The position numbers were made by a program, and so were the translations under genes. A DNA stretch of 28,326 bases from Acrasis kona (Eukaryota; Heterolobosea; Eutetramitea; Acrasida; Acrasidae), in contig JAOPGA020000125.1 in assembly GCA_026419775.2 (NCBI GenBank), positions 1-28,326 of the forward strand, given 5' to 3'. The notes beneath the pieces were generated by a model. The model did not search any database. It was given only the letters and a program-made list of their open reading frames with translations, and was not told where the DNA came from. Position 1 is the first letter of the stretch; the number at the start of each line of letters is the position of its first letter. This document shows positions 1-10,111 of this stretch, in pieces.

Positions 1-4
1 AAAA

Positions 5-533
5 ATGACCAAGATCACCCGTGACACATACGTCAAGTAAAATACCTTCTCATACCCTATTCATCTAATATTTAGATTTGCAGAAGACTATCCGATTCCA
101 AAAGAGCCGGCTTTTAAGAAATCAGAAGAGGAATACAAAAAAGATTTAGATCAACAATCATACAATGTGCTCAGGAATCATGGAACCGAAAGACCTTGGA
201 CCAGCGAATACAACAAGGACTATAGCACAGGCCTTTACAAGTGCAAAGCTTGTGGCAATGACTTGTTTGATGCCTCAACAAAGGTATTTGTAATTTTTTG
301 TCAAGATCCAACACTTATAGTTTGATTCAGGCTGTGGTTGGCCAGCATTTAACGCACCAGTGGGAGACGAGAAGAGTGTTTTATTCCGCCGTGACACATC
401 TCATGGAATGGATCGCACTGAGGTGATTTGCTCAAACTGCCACTCTCATCTTGGACACGTATTCACAGATGGTTATAAACAAGATACAGGACTACGTTAT
501 TGCATCAATGGTGTGTGCTTAGTTAAAAAATAA
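5..533 (+). CDS. msrB: Peptide-methionine (R)-S-oxide reductase, three exons
   Basis: Reduces methionine-R-sulfoxide in proteins, a repair step after oxidative damage. Exons are 5-36, 76-283 and 321-533, with introns of 39 and 37 nt, giving 150 residues. Visible family marks: GTERPW near residue 47, zinc-binding pairs C67-C70 (CKAC) and C117-C120 (CSNC), [11 protein letters not shown] at 80-90, HLGHVF at 123-128 and the catalytic cysteine C141 in RYCIN. C85 is the usual place of a resolving cysteine, and C146 near the C-terminus could also serve. The second acceptor site is fixed by homology: using the AG at 319-320 restores KFDSGC, while the next AG ten bases on breaks the frame. No targeting peptide is seen. 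The ATG at 5 is so close to the window edge that an upstream exon cannot be excluded. The next gene converges on it from the other strand. Confidence 0.93.
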
Positions 534-895
534 ACAAATAATTGATTTGTACATTCTGACTTTTTGAGATCGTAAGGACTTTTCAGTTTTCATCGTTGGA
601 GACGAAGGGTTTGGAGCTCTATTAAGGATCAAGAATAGTCATCGACTGGATAGACAGCAAACAACAAACCTAATCTCAGTGTGATTGTCTTTATTATTTT
701 AATGTTGTTGATGGTTTTTGTTAGATGCTAAGATGACCAATTGACAATGTGTAGTTTGTTGATTTTTCACTCCACACAAGCGAGAACAATGAGTGTGTGT
801 ATTGTTGATGAATACAATAGTGCAAAAGAATAGTCAATAACGTGGTGTATTTCAAAATTTGGTTACATTAGTTTATTTTTACAAATTACCAACCT
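534..895. other. Intergenic, convergent 3' ends
   Basis: This AT-rich stretch lies between the stop of msrB and the stop of the membrane-protein gene, so it should hold both 3' untranslated regions. I see no ORF, repeat or RNA in it. Confidence 0.6.
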
Positions 896-1633
896 CTAAG
901 ATTGTGTGACATCATCTGATACGATAACCACATAAGGGCTTGATACTGTCTTTTCGTGGACCTCTTCTGTTTGCTCAAGGTAATATCTGATACTATAAAT
1001 TACAGAATAGCAGAGGGATAACAACATTAAAACGAGCCCTGTAGGAAGCGATCCAATGTCTGTTGCATCACCTTTGATCATGACAGCACAACCAACAGCG
1101 ATTAGTGCAATAGCATTTGCGGCTGCGAGTAACATCATCGTTGCATAAGATCTTAATATTTGAGAAGTAGTATTAAGACATAACAAAAACACTGTACAAG
1201 TACTTATTGCTATTTGACCATACGTATCAATGTTGTGAGTAGACAAATAGATGGCAGCTGCACCAGTGAACATGATTTGTACAATTGTGAATACATTAAA
1301 TGTCTTTTTCAAATTCGCCACTATTGAAAATTCTTTCGGTGCTTTCGGTACCTCTCCAACAAGAATTGATAATGTCTCTCTAACAGCCTGCGGCGAAAAT
1401 GTTTCTTTTTGAACGGTTTCGATTGTTTGTGTGCATGACTCTACAAGTTTTGATTTTGTTGGGATTGGCTTTGCTATCGTAGATAAAGTACGCTCAGGTG
1501 TACCAGGCGAACTAAATCTAAAAGCGTGTTGGTTTGTAGGTGAATTCACCAAAGGAATGTGTCTTTTAGGGTGCATCTCGAACAATGGCCTGGGAGCATG
1601 TTCAATCGACTTCTCTTGTATGATGGTGGTCAT
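896..1633 (-). CDS. Four-helix membrane protein, unknown function
   Basis: A single-exon gene of 245 residues that starts with ATG. Residues 1-105 are polar and rich in Ser, Thr and Pro, with several SP or TP pairs (SPG, TPE, SPQ) that could be phosphorylated. Four hydrophobic segments follow at about 112-131, 137-157, 163-186 and 194-216, with very short loops between them. The acidic C-terminal tail (residues 217-245) would lie on the same side as the N-terminus, probably the cytosol. This topology recalls MARVEL or MS4A-like tetraspan proteins, but I see no diagnostic motif and do not assign a family. No signal peptide is present. It lies head-to-tail with the RhoGEF gene, whose stop is 215 bases upstream of this start. 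Confidence 0.75.
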   Translation of the reverse strand: MTTIIQEKSIEHAPRPLFEMHPKRHIPLVNSPTNQHAFRFSSPGTPERTLSTIAKPIPTKSKLVESCTQTIETVQKETFSPQAVRETLSILVGEVPKAPKEFSIVANLKKTFNVFTIVQIMFTGAAAIYLSTHNIDTYGQIAISTCTVFLLCLNTTSQILRSYATMMLLAAANAIALIAVGCAVMIKGDATDIGSLPTGLVLMLLSLCYSVIYSIRYYLEQTEEVHEKTVSSPYVVIVSDDVTQS

Positions 1634-1740
1634 GCTGTGTATATGTTGTGTTTATATTAATATTTTTGGTTGTTTTTTAATTTTCCTTTAAAGTAAACTA
1701 GTGTAAAAATAAAAATCTTAAAATAAATAAGCTCTTTTCC

Positions 1741-1852
1741 AAAACAAGTATTTATATTACAAGAAATTTTCAAAAAGTCAAAAAGAAAAAAGGGTTTTAT
1801 TGGGTTTACACGAGGATTCAAAAGTCAAAAAGAACACAAAACAAGTATTTAT
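1741..1852. repeat. 15-bp direct repeat in the 4TM/RhoGEF gap
   Basis: AAAACAAGTATTTAT occurs at 1741-1755 and 1838-1852, 97 bases apart. The second copy covers the RhoGEF stop codon. Between them a second pair (CAAAAAGTCAAAAAGAA near 1770, CAAAAGTCAAAAAGAA near 1820) is also repeated, so the gap looks like an old local duplication. Confidence 0.6.
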
Positions 1853-4800
1853 GTAATCACTCTCGCACTCTTCTTGCCCTCCTCTTGTTTGGCAATATCA
1901 ATCTTTTTGAACAATTCCATTCTAGCAGCAAATGAACGATGACTGATATCCTCGTTGGTATCCTCTTCTTCATGTTGTTGTTGTTGAGCCAATGATGAAA
2001 TGGGTAATGAACAATCAACATCCTGAATCACAATGGATTGCATGGATAATTGTGGTACTTGTACAGATTTGATCAATTTATTAATCTTTTCCTTCTTGTC
2101 ATTCTTTTCCTCCTTCTTTTCTACTTCTCTCTTTTCTACTTCTCTCTTTTCTACTTCCTCCAACAAGTGCTTCTTGCTTGACGATTTCCTCTTCCTTCTA
2201 CTCTCTTGATTGGCATCATAAAATTCCCTTAATGTTTGATTCTCGCTGGTCAATTCCTTTATCCTCTCGTTCAATTGTTGAATCATCAAATCATCGCCAT
2301 GATTCGATTCATTGATGGCCATGGATGGCGTTGGTTCAGCAGTAATCACCGATAACGATTCAATCATTGTTCCTTGTTGATGAATCAACTCGTCCTTATT
2401 CTTGATCGCACACCTTAGTGCATCCAATTCGTTCTTCATCTCCAAGTGATCATGATTCAATCGACCCACCAATTGTTTGTGATGATCCAATTGTTCCTTG
2501 ATCATGTTCAATTCCTTTGTATTGGAATCATGTAGTGATGACGACGATGATGATGGAGATGATGATAGTGGAGGTGTTGGATAGGGCGATCGTTGACTAT
2601 TGTTCCTTGGCGATGCCAACGATCGAGGCGATGCGCTGCCATTGTTGCCATGGTTCTGATAATGTTTCAATTTCATGTTGAGCTCCTTGACTTCCATTTC
2701 GAACTTTTTCCTCTCCCTCGTCACCGCATCAAACATGATCTTTTTTGCTCTCAATTCCTTCTCCAATTGATCCACCTTGTTGATTAAATGATCGTGCTGT
2801 TGAGTGGATTGTTGCGTGCGTGGTGATGATTTGATGGTGGTGGCGGTGGTGGTGGGCGTGCGTGGTGATGGTTGTTGTTGTTGTTGTTGAATGGTATTCG
2901 ATGATGCAATATCCATGAATAGAGGCGCTTGTCCATTGGCATCCATGTGAATTCGTTTCATGATTTGATTCTTTCCAAATTCTTCCACCTCGCTCATTCT
3001 CTCGTAGGCACCCATGCTCTGTAAATTACACACTTGTGCTCCGAATAACTTGTCCATGGTGTAAGTGTCCTTCCTCAACACGCAGTTCAACACGTCGTCT
3101 GCTTCGTTGGCATGGTCTTGGTACCTCTCCAATATTTCCATGCCCTTGTGCAACCGATCCATGCAATCCTTGATTTGTTCGTAAATTTGATTCATTTCCA
3201 ATTCCTTGTCGTGAACCAGTTTTTGATTTGATTCTGGATCCATGAGCGAACATTGTTCCTGTATGGATTCGTACTTTTTGACTAGTTCCTTGAAGCTTGC
3301 ATAAATCTTCAAAAAGTCATGCTGCTTGTCTCCAAAGTTGTACTGCACCGTTTCCTTCTTGTTGACATATTGTTCCAAATTTTTTATAATGTACATTGCC
3401 TTTTCTCTTGCTGCGGATTCTTCTGGATCATTGTCGTGTGATTGTTGATCGGTCAGCAGCTTGCATAACTTTTCTTCCTCTTGTGATTTGTTTTGTTGCA
3501 TGAGATCGTAGAAGCGAGTGCAGTCCTCTTCGTTGCTGAATTGAACCACAAAGTGATAGGGTCCTGCGTAATAGTTGATCCTGATCAAGTTGTCCTCCGC
3601 GATCATGTTCATGTCGGTTAGCACCAAGAAGATGGGCTGCGCTAATACGATGGATTCATCTGGTGTCGTGGATGATTGTTCCATGTCATCAATCATGAAT
3701 AACTGTCACGGTTAGCGACCACAGATTGTTGACAAATGCTTACCACTAGATCAATGAACAAGATCATGTCATATTGAACGGGAGCCAGTCTGTCCTCATT
3801 GTCCGCTCTGCTCATTCTACCTAATCTAACCTTGCACTCGTCCACGTAGTGACGGAAAGGTGCCACTATGGTGGCCTTTGCAATCTCTATGCTCTTGATG
3901 GTTTCTTCTGGTTCGTTCTTGTGGGTATTAATCATTTCGTCCAAACGCTTTGCAACTGTGACGACTCTCGTCTTGGCCTCTTTGTACTTGCGTTGGTTGT
4001 TTAGATGCTTATTGACATTGACTACAGTCTTTAAGGAATTGGTGAGGTCGTCATAATCGTGGTGGTCTTTTGGTGTGTTTTTAATCACCTCCTGCAGCAA
4101 CAATTGGTATCTAGGAATTCTTTGGACTATGTGTTCATTAGCATGATTTTCAATTGGTAGTCCATACCTGGCATCACTAAAAAGCTTGAAATGTCCATGC
4201 TTCTACACTCTTTAGTCTCTTGCTTCAATTTCTTCAAATACGTGTCTAACTCCGGTTTACTCTTACGGCACTCTCTTAAAATGTCCATGGCCTTTTCGAA
4301 GTTATTAATATAGTCAGTGTATAATTTCATGAATGGCACAATGGACTTCATAGCTCCAGCAAATGTTTCTACTTTCGTAACTTTAACTGGAGAGCTAGTA
4401 GAAGGTTCAGGTGCTTCAACGTCTGTGGGCGAAAGTGATAAGGAGTCTTTCCTTTCAGGTTTTCGCTTTGAGTCATCTAAACCCAAGAGAGCGGCTCCAA
4501 TGTTGCCCATCCATGAATTCTAAAAGAAATTAAATGTCAACTCGCTTGTCAACAAACCTTTTTCTTTTCCTTACTGAGGTGTGCTCTTGCACTGTTTGGG
4601 CTTTCAGCGGGAGAGTTTAAAACGATGTTAACTGGTGATACTGGAGAATCAACAGGAGACGTAGAGGACAAAGATGACCTTCTTTTAAGTGGAAGACTTA
4701 AAGTTGAGGTTTGAGCTGCCTCTAATCTGGCATAAAAAGCGTCATTCAAACTCTTGATAGCTTTAACTATTCAAAGATTACAAGGAGAGAAGAGGTTTGC

Positions 4801-5163
4801 AACTTACTATTCCCAAAAATTTGTGGAGCTCTCTCCTTCGGTATAAGTTTTTTTACTAGTAACGGAGTCATAAACACATTTTCCACCAACTTCAAATCCT
4901 CCACGTAGGCCTTTTCCGTCGCAATGATTTCGGCTATAACCTTTCTCCTATGTATAGACATCTTTGATAACTTCTTACGAAGTTTACCAAGTCGATATGC
5001 TCTTTGAATTGTCTTAGCAGCGGAATGTTGTTCTGCATTATCCTGTTTGCAACTTGAGTGTTTGTAAATCACGACAACCTACCCCTTCAGTTGGCTGAAT
5101 AGTCTGTAACATTGGCGCCGTGGAAGCAGATTCAATTGGTGTTGCGGCGTTCCTTAAAACCAT
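1849..5163 (-). CDS. Rho guanine nucleotide exchange factor (IQ, DH, PH, coiled coil), six exons
   Basis: Predicted to load GTP on Rho/Rac-family GTPases at membranes and so steer actin. Exons on the minus strand: 5163-5083, 5042-4808, 4766-4558, 4519-4168, 4126-3744, 3702-1849. Introns are 40, 41, 38, 41 and 41 nt, and the protein is 1037 residues. An IQ motif (IQRAYRLGKLRKKL, about 39-52) is a calmodulin-type site. The DH domain starts near residue 57 (RRKVIAEIIATEKAYVEDL) and contains the CR3 block FLVMPVQRIPRYQLLLQE near 288-305, which is split by an intron whose removal creates the conserved VQR. A PH-like domain follows to about residue 500 (YHFVVQFSNEEDCTRFY). The rest is coiled coil with Gln, Ser/Pro and Lys/Glu-rich stretches. 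Odd point: a Ser/Pro-rich insert of roughly 75 residues sits inside the DH domain. The start ATG at 5163 has an in-frame TGA just upstream. A further 5' exon is possible. Confidence 0.88.
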
Positions 5164-5322
5164 GTATCCTATCGTTCAAATTTTACACTTGTAATGACGT
5201 TTGACGTTGAAAGTTGTCGGTGACATGTTATCTGAAATCTCCCGAAGTCTTTCAACTACGTTCCGACAAATAAACAAAACTAACCAACCAAGAAATTGAC
5301 ATCGTTTGATTTGTGTTAAAAT
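5164..5322. other. RhoGEF upstream region
   Basis: The gap between the RhoGEF start and the 3' end of the tRNA gene should hold the RhoGEF promoter. Four A residues at 5318-5321 (TTTT on the minus strand) directly follow the tRNA and can serve as its RNA polymerase III terminator. Confidence 0.5.
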
Positions 5323-5405
5323 TACCGAATGTGGGTCTCGAACCCACGACCTCGAGATTAGAAGTCTCGCGCTCTTCCTTTCAGAGTAAACTGAGCTAAC
5401 CCGGC
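5323..5405 (-). tRNA. tRNA-Arg (anticodon UCU) with an enlarged D-loop
   Basis: Reading the minus strand: acceptor GCCGGGT pairs with ATTCGGT (with G-U pairs), the discriminator is A, and no CCA is encoded. The D stem is GCTC/GAGC, the anticodon stem CGAGA/TCTCG encloses CTTCTAA, so the anticodon is TCT. The variable loop is AGGTC, and the T arm GTGGG/CCCAC encloses TTCGAGA, a good B box. Total length is 83 nt, ten more than usual, and all the excess is in the D-loop, which is 18 nt. A T-run follows for polymerase III termination. The other arms are perfect, so the gene may be functional. The swollen D-loop weakens the A box, so a tRNA-like pseudogene is the alternative. Confidence 0.85.
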
Positions 5406-5578
5406 ATATGATTCAACTTATTTTATAGCAATACCTATATCGTCAAACAGCTTGGTGGTCTTACCATTGTTGAACACCAGCATCGTAGTTGTAAGTACAA
5501 TAAGTTAAAATTGACTGATTTGATACCAAATTTATTCATTTCCAATCCTTTTACAAACATATGGTTGTAATATATGGG

Positions 5579-6888
5579 TTAAAATACAACGTCACAATCA
5601 CCATCCGTCTTTATTATCTTGAGGATAGTTTCAAAAGTCACAAATGGAGTTCCCGTTAGATATAGTACATTCAGATTGGGACATATCACCACAGGTTCCT
5701 CGGACACACCCAAGCATCTGCACATGCTCAGTGACGTCAATGTATCGTGAACAATTCTTGGATTGACAAGGTTGATACATCTATTTAAATTTAGCGATAT
5801 CAAGGACGGCAGATCCCGACAGATAGCGCTTAACACATTGTCGTTAATTAATGTTGCTGTCAAAATCACAATATGAAGCTTCACACAATTTGAAATAACA
5901 ACACTGGACACATTGCACCTATCCATATCCACGCTCTCAAGTAGTGAGAAATCTTCAAGAACAACATTATTCAAGTGGCTACAAAAACTTAAATTAAGAA
6001 ACTCTAAGCGAGGCAATCTTCTTCCAGATAACTTCACATTAGATATAACGCTTGCGTTTCGAAGTTTAAGCACTTTTAAGTTTCGCATTATGCCACTCTG
6101 GGTGATGCGTGCCAAACCATCGTCATTGATCCTGCTGGCGCCAAGATCTAATTCACATAAATGTTCGCTACAGTAAGAAGCAATCATATCAGTTCGGGTC
6201 AGACTCGAACTGATCAATAATAAATGTTTGACAACTTTTTTTGTTTTTTGGTTTATTTGCTGCAGCATATCATGTATGGATTGGTTTCTCATTGAAGTAA
6301 AGGAGAGGTCTATGGTGTCCAAGCCGTCTTGGTGTATAATACAAGCATCCGAGAATGAAACTTTTCTTAACCTCCTGCATGATTGATTGCTTCTCACGCT
6401 AAAATTTAAGTTACGCAAGCGGCAGCAATCTCCTGTGAATGTAACACTTTCTAATTGGTGAAAAGATAGCAGAGATAAACTTCTAATGTTTTTTGTGCAA
6501 AGGTTTAAATGCAAAACGTCATCGCAACTACTAATTGTTAAATGGGTCAAAGTATTTGGTATCATGTCAAAAAGTATTGAGAACTTTTCATTACTAAAAT
6601 GATGTTGGACGGAATCAATCTTTAAAGTATGCAAGTTAGAAAACTGTCGTATTACATTGAAGCCAGCACAATGGTATCCATCTTCTATTGATCTCCACTA
6701 TTGTTTTAATATCAAAAGTTAAAACTGCTTACAAGGTGGCTTTGGTGCTGGCTAAAAACTAAAGTACTGACTCCTTCATCTACAGCATAACACCATCTTG
6801 TGCAAATAAGTTTGAGTCGTAGTTTTTTCTTGTTATTTTCGAAGAATGACATGATATATATCAGCAAGTCCTGTGGCAACCTGTCCAT
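5579..6888 (-). CDS. F-box / leucine-rich-repeat protein, two exons
   Basis: Probable substrate receptor of an SCF ubiquitin ligase. Exons are 6888-6733 and 6697-5579, with a 35-nt intron, giving 424 residues. The first ATG is at 6888. Residues 1-40 form an F-box (LPQDLLIYIMSFF then KLICTRWCYAVDEG), which would bind Skp1. About thirteen leucine-rich repeats of the cysteine-containing type follow, with cores such as LTHLTISSC, LEFLNLSFC, LESVDMDRC, LISLNLNRC and LTSLSMCRC. This is typical of FBXL/AMN1-like proteins. The substrate cannot be guessed. Amoeboid protists often have many such genes. The gene is divergent from the small plus-strand ORF at 7054. Confidence 0.87.
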
Positions 6889-7053
6889 CCTCAAAATTTT
6901 GATTTTGACACATGAAGTATGTTTATATGTTCTGGTTGATCCTTGAAAACTGGAAGGTTTGTTTTATAAATAAATCTCTTTATTTTGCTCAGAGATTATA
7001 ATCGATATATATCGAAGCTAATATATAATGAGTTAAAGATTATCCAGTGAATA
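6889..7053. promoter_or_regulatory. Divergent promoter region with a 14-bp palindrome
   Basis: This 165-base gap separates the F-box gene (-) from the small ORF (+). It contains the perfect palindrome TCGATATATATCGA at 7002-7015, which doubles as a symmetric TATA-like element. Confidence 0.4.
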
Positions 7054-7272
7054 ATGTCGGGGTATGCAAGCCACATGTCAAGATTTATGTTGGTGGTAAT
7101 AATTCCTTTTCAATGTTGTCAACACGTGGATAAAACATATGTAATGATTGACCGTCTTGAACAGATTTCCTTCTTGAGTAACGCACCCTATGACATGTTG
7201 GACACTGAAGGTATCAAGAAAGACGAGCTGCTGACCAAGACTATAAAGGATGCAAGAACAACTATAACATAA
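7054..7272 (+). CDS. Small unknown protein, 72 residues
   Basis: I do not recognise it. It starts with ATG and ends seven bases before the stop of the convergent hydrolase gene, a spacing usual for real genes in this compact block. Residues 24-72 are polar and probably helical (KTYVMIDRLEQISFLSNAP, then DELLTKTIKDARTT). Residues 9-22 are hydrophobic. A 39-nt GT-AG segment (7126-7164, GTGGAT to AACAG) has the size of the host introns and could be removed without breaking the frame, so the true product may be 59 residues. It could be a small complex subunit or a partial gene. Confidence 0.4.
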   Translation: MSGYASHMSRFMLVVIIPFQCCQHVDKTYVMIDRLEQISFLSNAPYDMLDTEGIKKDELLTKTIKDARTTIT

Positions 7273-7279
7273 AAAACAT

Positions 7280-8164
7280 TTATTTCAAGTATTTGGCGTG
7301 ATGCTCTAAATGATCTTCTACAAATGTGCTAATAAAGTAGTATGAGTGATCGTAACCCTCTTGCATGCGGACTTTTACTGGATAACCACATTCCTTGGCC
7401 GCCTTTTCAAACTCCTCCGGTTGTAGTTGATTTTGAGGTAAAAAGTTGTCGGCTGATCCTTGGTCGATGAGAATTTCCACTTTGGGACCTTCGTACGTCT
7501 TAATGAGTTCGGTGGCATCATGCTGTTTCCATGTGGATGAGTCTGACCCTAGGTATCCAGTGAATGCTTTTTGTCCCCATTGACACCTTGGGTCGCTTGG
7601 ATGACAGATGGGTGAGAATGCAGAGGCTGACTTGTACAGTCCCGGATTCTTCAAGAATAAGGTGAGCGCACCATGACCCCCCATACTGTGACCAAAAATG
7701 CTTTGCCTGCTGAGATCCAACTTGTCAGATAATTCTTTCGATAACAAACCTGGTAACTCTTGTGTAATGTAACTGTACATCCGATAGTGGGTGCTGTACG
7801 GCTCGCGCGTTGCGTCAATGTAGAAGCCGGCGCCATGACCAAAATCCCATCCCTCTTCGTTTGGTACACCGTCTCCTCTTGGAGATGTGTCGGGCATTAC
7901 TAAAGCGATACCAAGTTCAGACGCTTTTTTGAGGGCTCCTGCTTTAGTAGCAAAGTTTTCATCAGTGCAAGTTAATCCAGATAAAAAGTACAGAACCTAC
8001 AATGTTAGCTTCATTTCAACACCATGTATAACACGAACAGGGTATTTTCCACTACCAGGTATGAACACTCTGAAAGTAGTGTCGGATTTTAATTGTTCAC
8101 TGGTGATCTTGTATTGAACAATTTCACCACCAAAAGTTTTGGCACTGCCCTTCTTTTCCATCAT
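7280..8164 (-). CDS. S-formylglutathione hydrolase (esterase D), two exons
   Basis: Hydrolyses S-formylglutathione to formate and glutathione, the last step of glutathione-dependent formaldehyde detoxification in the cytosol. Exons are 8164-8039 and 7996-7280, with a 42-nt intron that carries GCTAAC near its 3' end. The product is 280 residues, the usual family length. Conserved blocks: [13 protein letters not shown] (44-56, with the family cysteine C52), [23 protein letters not shown], the nucleophile elbow GHSMGG with S146, [11 protein letters not shown] with the likely acid D225, and H259 in YDHSYYF. All catalytic residues are present. Two ATG codons stand in tandem at the start. The PCIF1-like gene upstream on the same strand stops only 25 bases before it, so its promoter must lie in that gap or inside the neighbour. 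Confidence 0.95.
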
Positions 8165-8189
8165 GATTTGCTGTTGGTCAACTATTATT

Positions 8190-9800
8190 TTATTTTGTAC
8201 ACATTACCCTCTTCAGTTCATCCATGAATTCTTGTGTCACAGGCCATTTTGATCTCCCCTTCTCGTTCTGCAAAAAGTATACGTGAGTATGAAATGGAAG
8301 AGTCCAATATCTCCTGTTTGTAGATTCTGCTGTATTGATCGCCAAATGTTGCAAGCCAGTTACATACTGATGGTTTTCCGAGTCGGCCAAAAAGTGTCCC
8401 ACACAAAAATTTGTTTGATCGGGATGTAATGCTGCTCCATAGTGGGTATTCGTCCACTCTGGTACGAACACTACAAAGCTTAAAGGTCCCTCAGCCTTCT
8501 CTAACAATTGAATGCATCTGTCTGCTGCTTGATCCATTACCTCGACAGTGTATGGTGGACCGCATTCAAAACTACCCTGTTCCGGCTCAAAATCAAAGAA
8601 ACTACCCCTGGATCCAAAATAGACGTCAATATCAGGAAAAGCAGAACAAAATTCAGAAAAGTAGCAGTTGAGAGGACTGGCGAAGCACTCTTGAGACACT
8701 TCCATGTGACGATTTAATAAATCAAAACCGGCCTCAGGTAGGGCGGCGTGGAAATTCCCACCTTCTAGTATGTTAGGTCCGAAAAATGTTTGGTATCTAC
8801 GCAAAAGAACATATAAATGATCTAGAAATAATTGTTCGCTTTGTTCCTGATTATGTTTTCTAAACAATAATCTGAGTTTATTATAGTGACACATTGTGAT
8901 GTCGAATGTATCCAAAAATTTTCCATATGTAACGGTCACAACCTGATCATTATGGGCAACCTTTACAGTATTTTGGTCCTGCTCGTCGACATCCTGTTCC
9001 TGCATTTCTTTGATCACTTCGACCGCTTTCAAATGCAGCCTTCTGCAAACGGTGTCTATATTGTCCTGAAGTATACCGTGGAACAATGGAGAGCAGGTCT
9101 CCTTTAGGTCCTCCAATTTTTTTTTGTACGTAGGCAGGTGCTCCTCCGTAATGTGACGCGGTTGACTATTGTGCCATTGTTTCGCCTCGCGTATTTTATT
9201 TCTAATCTCATTAAGCGAATCGCCTTGCTCATCGTCATTAAATTCCTCATTGAGTTTGTGAAGCCATTTTTCACCGTTGGTAATGTAGCTACTCATACTG
9301 TTGTAGGCTTGTTTCGGAAAACGATGTCGAACTCTCGCGGGTACTTCGGATGTTAGCTCTAGTTTGATGACACTACTAGAAAGGGAAAGTTCGGGAAGAC
9401 ACAAGACGGGATCAAGTGTGTTGTCTGATTTCGATTTTGGAACTGCCAACTGTTCGAACAACCATCTGTTGAAGGACTCTTTTGGGGCACTCATGTTATA
9501 AAGTAGTTCTGAACAATCCTTTTCATACTCCTCTCGTAATAGCTTTATTAGGCACGCCCTCTTATACTCAAATTGCGGGGACGTGTTATTTTTTGGAATT
9601 ATACATGCATCTTTTTTAATTAAAGTACCTTTGTTCCCTGTCTCGAAGTTCCAGATGGCGATCTTATTTCGATGCGGCGTGTCGTTGCTCCCAAACACAA
9701 GTTTGCCTTCATCGAATAATATTTCTTCTTGTGTGCGTGGTTTTTTGATTTGAGTACGATCTTTGTTGTTCTCCCTACTCCTTTTGTTGTTCCAACCCAT
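8190..9800 (-). CDS. PCIF1/CAPAM-like protein, probably without methyltransferase activity
   Basis: A 536-residue single-exon ORF. The C-terminal half matches the PCIF1 (cap-specific adenosine N6-methyltransferase) family: RRYQTFFG, EGGNFHAALPE (346-356), ECFASPLNCYF (371-381), AFPDIDVYFGSRG, SFECGPPY (410-417), LSFVVFVPEW (440-449) and VYFLQN. Human PCIF1 writes m6A on a 2'-O-methylated adenosine next to the mRNA cap. Two differences stand out. The catalytic NPPF signature is GPPY here (414-417), so the essential Asn is missing. The N-terminal WW domain that binds the RNA polymerase II tail is also absent. The N-terminus is instead basic (RSRENN, KKPRTQEE) and the middle is helical. Loss of the Asn points to a non-catalytic cap or RNA-binding homologue or a changed activity. 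It lacks introns, unlike several neighbours. Confidence 0.85.
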   Translation of the reverse strand: MGWNNKRSRENNKDRTQIKKPRTQEEILFDEGKLVFGSNDTPHRNKIAIWNFETGNKGTLIKKDACIIPKNNTSPQFEYKRACLIKLLREEYEKDCSELLYNMSAPKESFNRWLFEQLAVPKSKSDNTLDPVLCLPELSLSSSVIKLELTSEVPARVRHRFPKQAYNSMSSYITNGEKWLHKLNEEFNDDEQGDSLNEIRNKIREAKQWHNSQPRHITEEHLPTYKKKLEDLKETCSPLFHGILQDNIDTVCRRLHLKAVEVIKEMQEQDVDEQDQNTVKVAHNDQVVTVTYGKFLDTFDITMCHYNKLRLLFRKHNQEQSEQLFLDHLYVLLRRYQTFFGPNILEGGNFHAALPEAGFDLLNRHMEVSQECFASPLNCYFSEFCSAFPDIDVYFGSRGSFFDFEPEQGSFECGPPYTVEVMDQAADRCIQLLEKAEGPLSFVVFVPEWTNTHYGAALHPDQTNFCVGHFLADSENHQYVTGLQHLAINTAESTNRRYWTLPFHTHVYFLQNEKGRSKWPVTQEFMDELKRVMCTK

Positions 9801-10111
9801 TTTCTGAACAACCTGGTACCGAACTTGTCAACCAAATTGTTTCTCACACCATGACAAAACAATACAAGAATTGTAATCGCATGGACTTAGGGCTCCGACT
9901 GAAATCCTTCGAAACACTTTCGAAACACTTTCACTTTAATCAATCTGAAATAAAAGTCCAAAAATAAACACGGATGAAATAAAACAAAAATGAAAGTCCT
10001 ATTGAAACATAACGTTATCTTTCAAAAGTAAATGATGACAGAAAGATCCATGCGGAATACTACTCTAGCAAAGCAATGTCTCCTTTATTTTGTTTTTGAT
10101 GCGCGGAGCGC
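9801..10111. other. Gap upstream of the PCIF1-like gene
   Basis: It should contain the promoter of the PCIF1-like gene. The only structure I see is a short tandem repeat, TCGAAACACTTT, twice at about 9909-9931. Confidence 0.5.
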
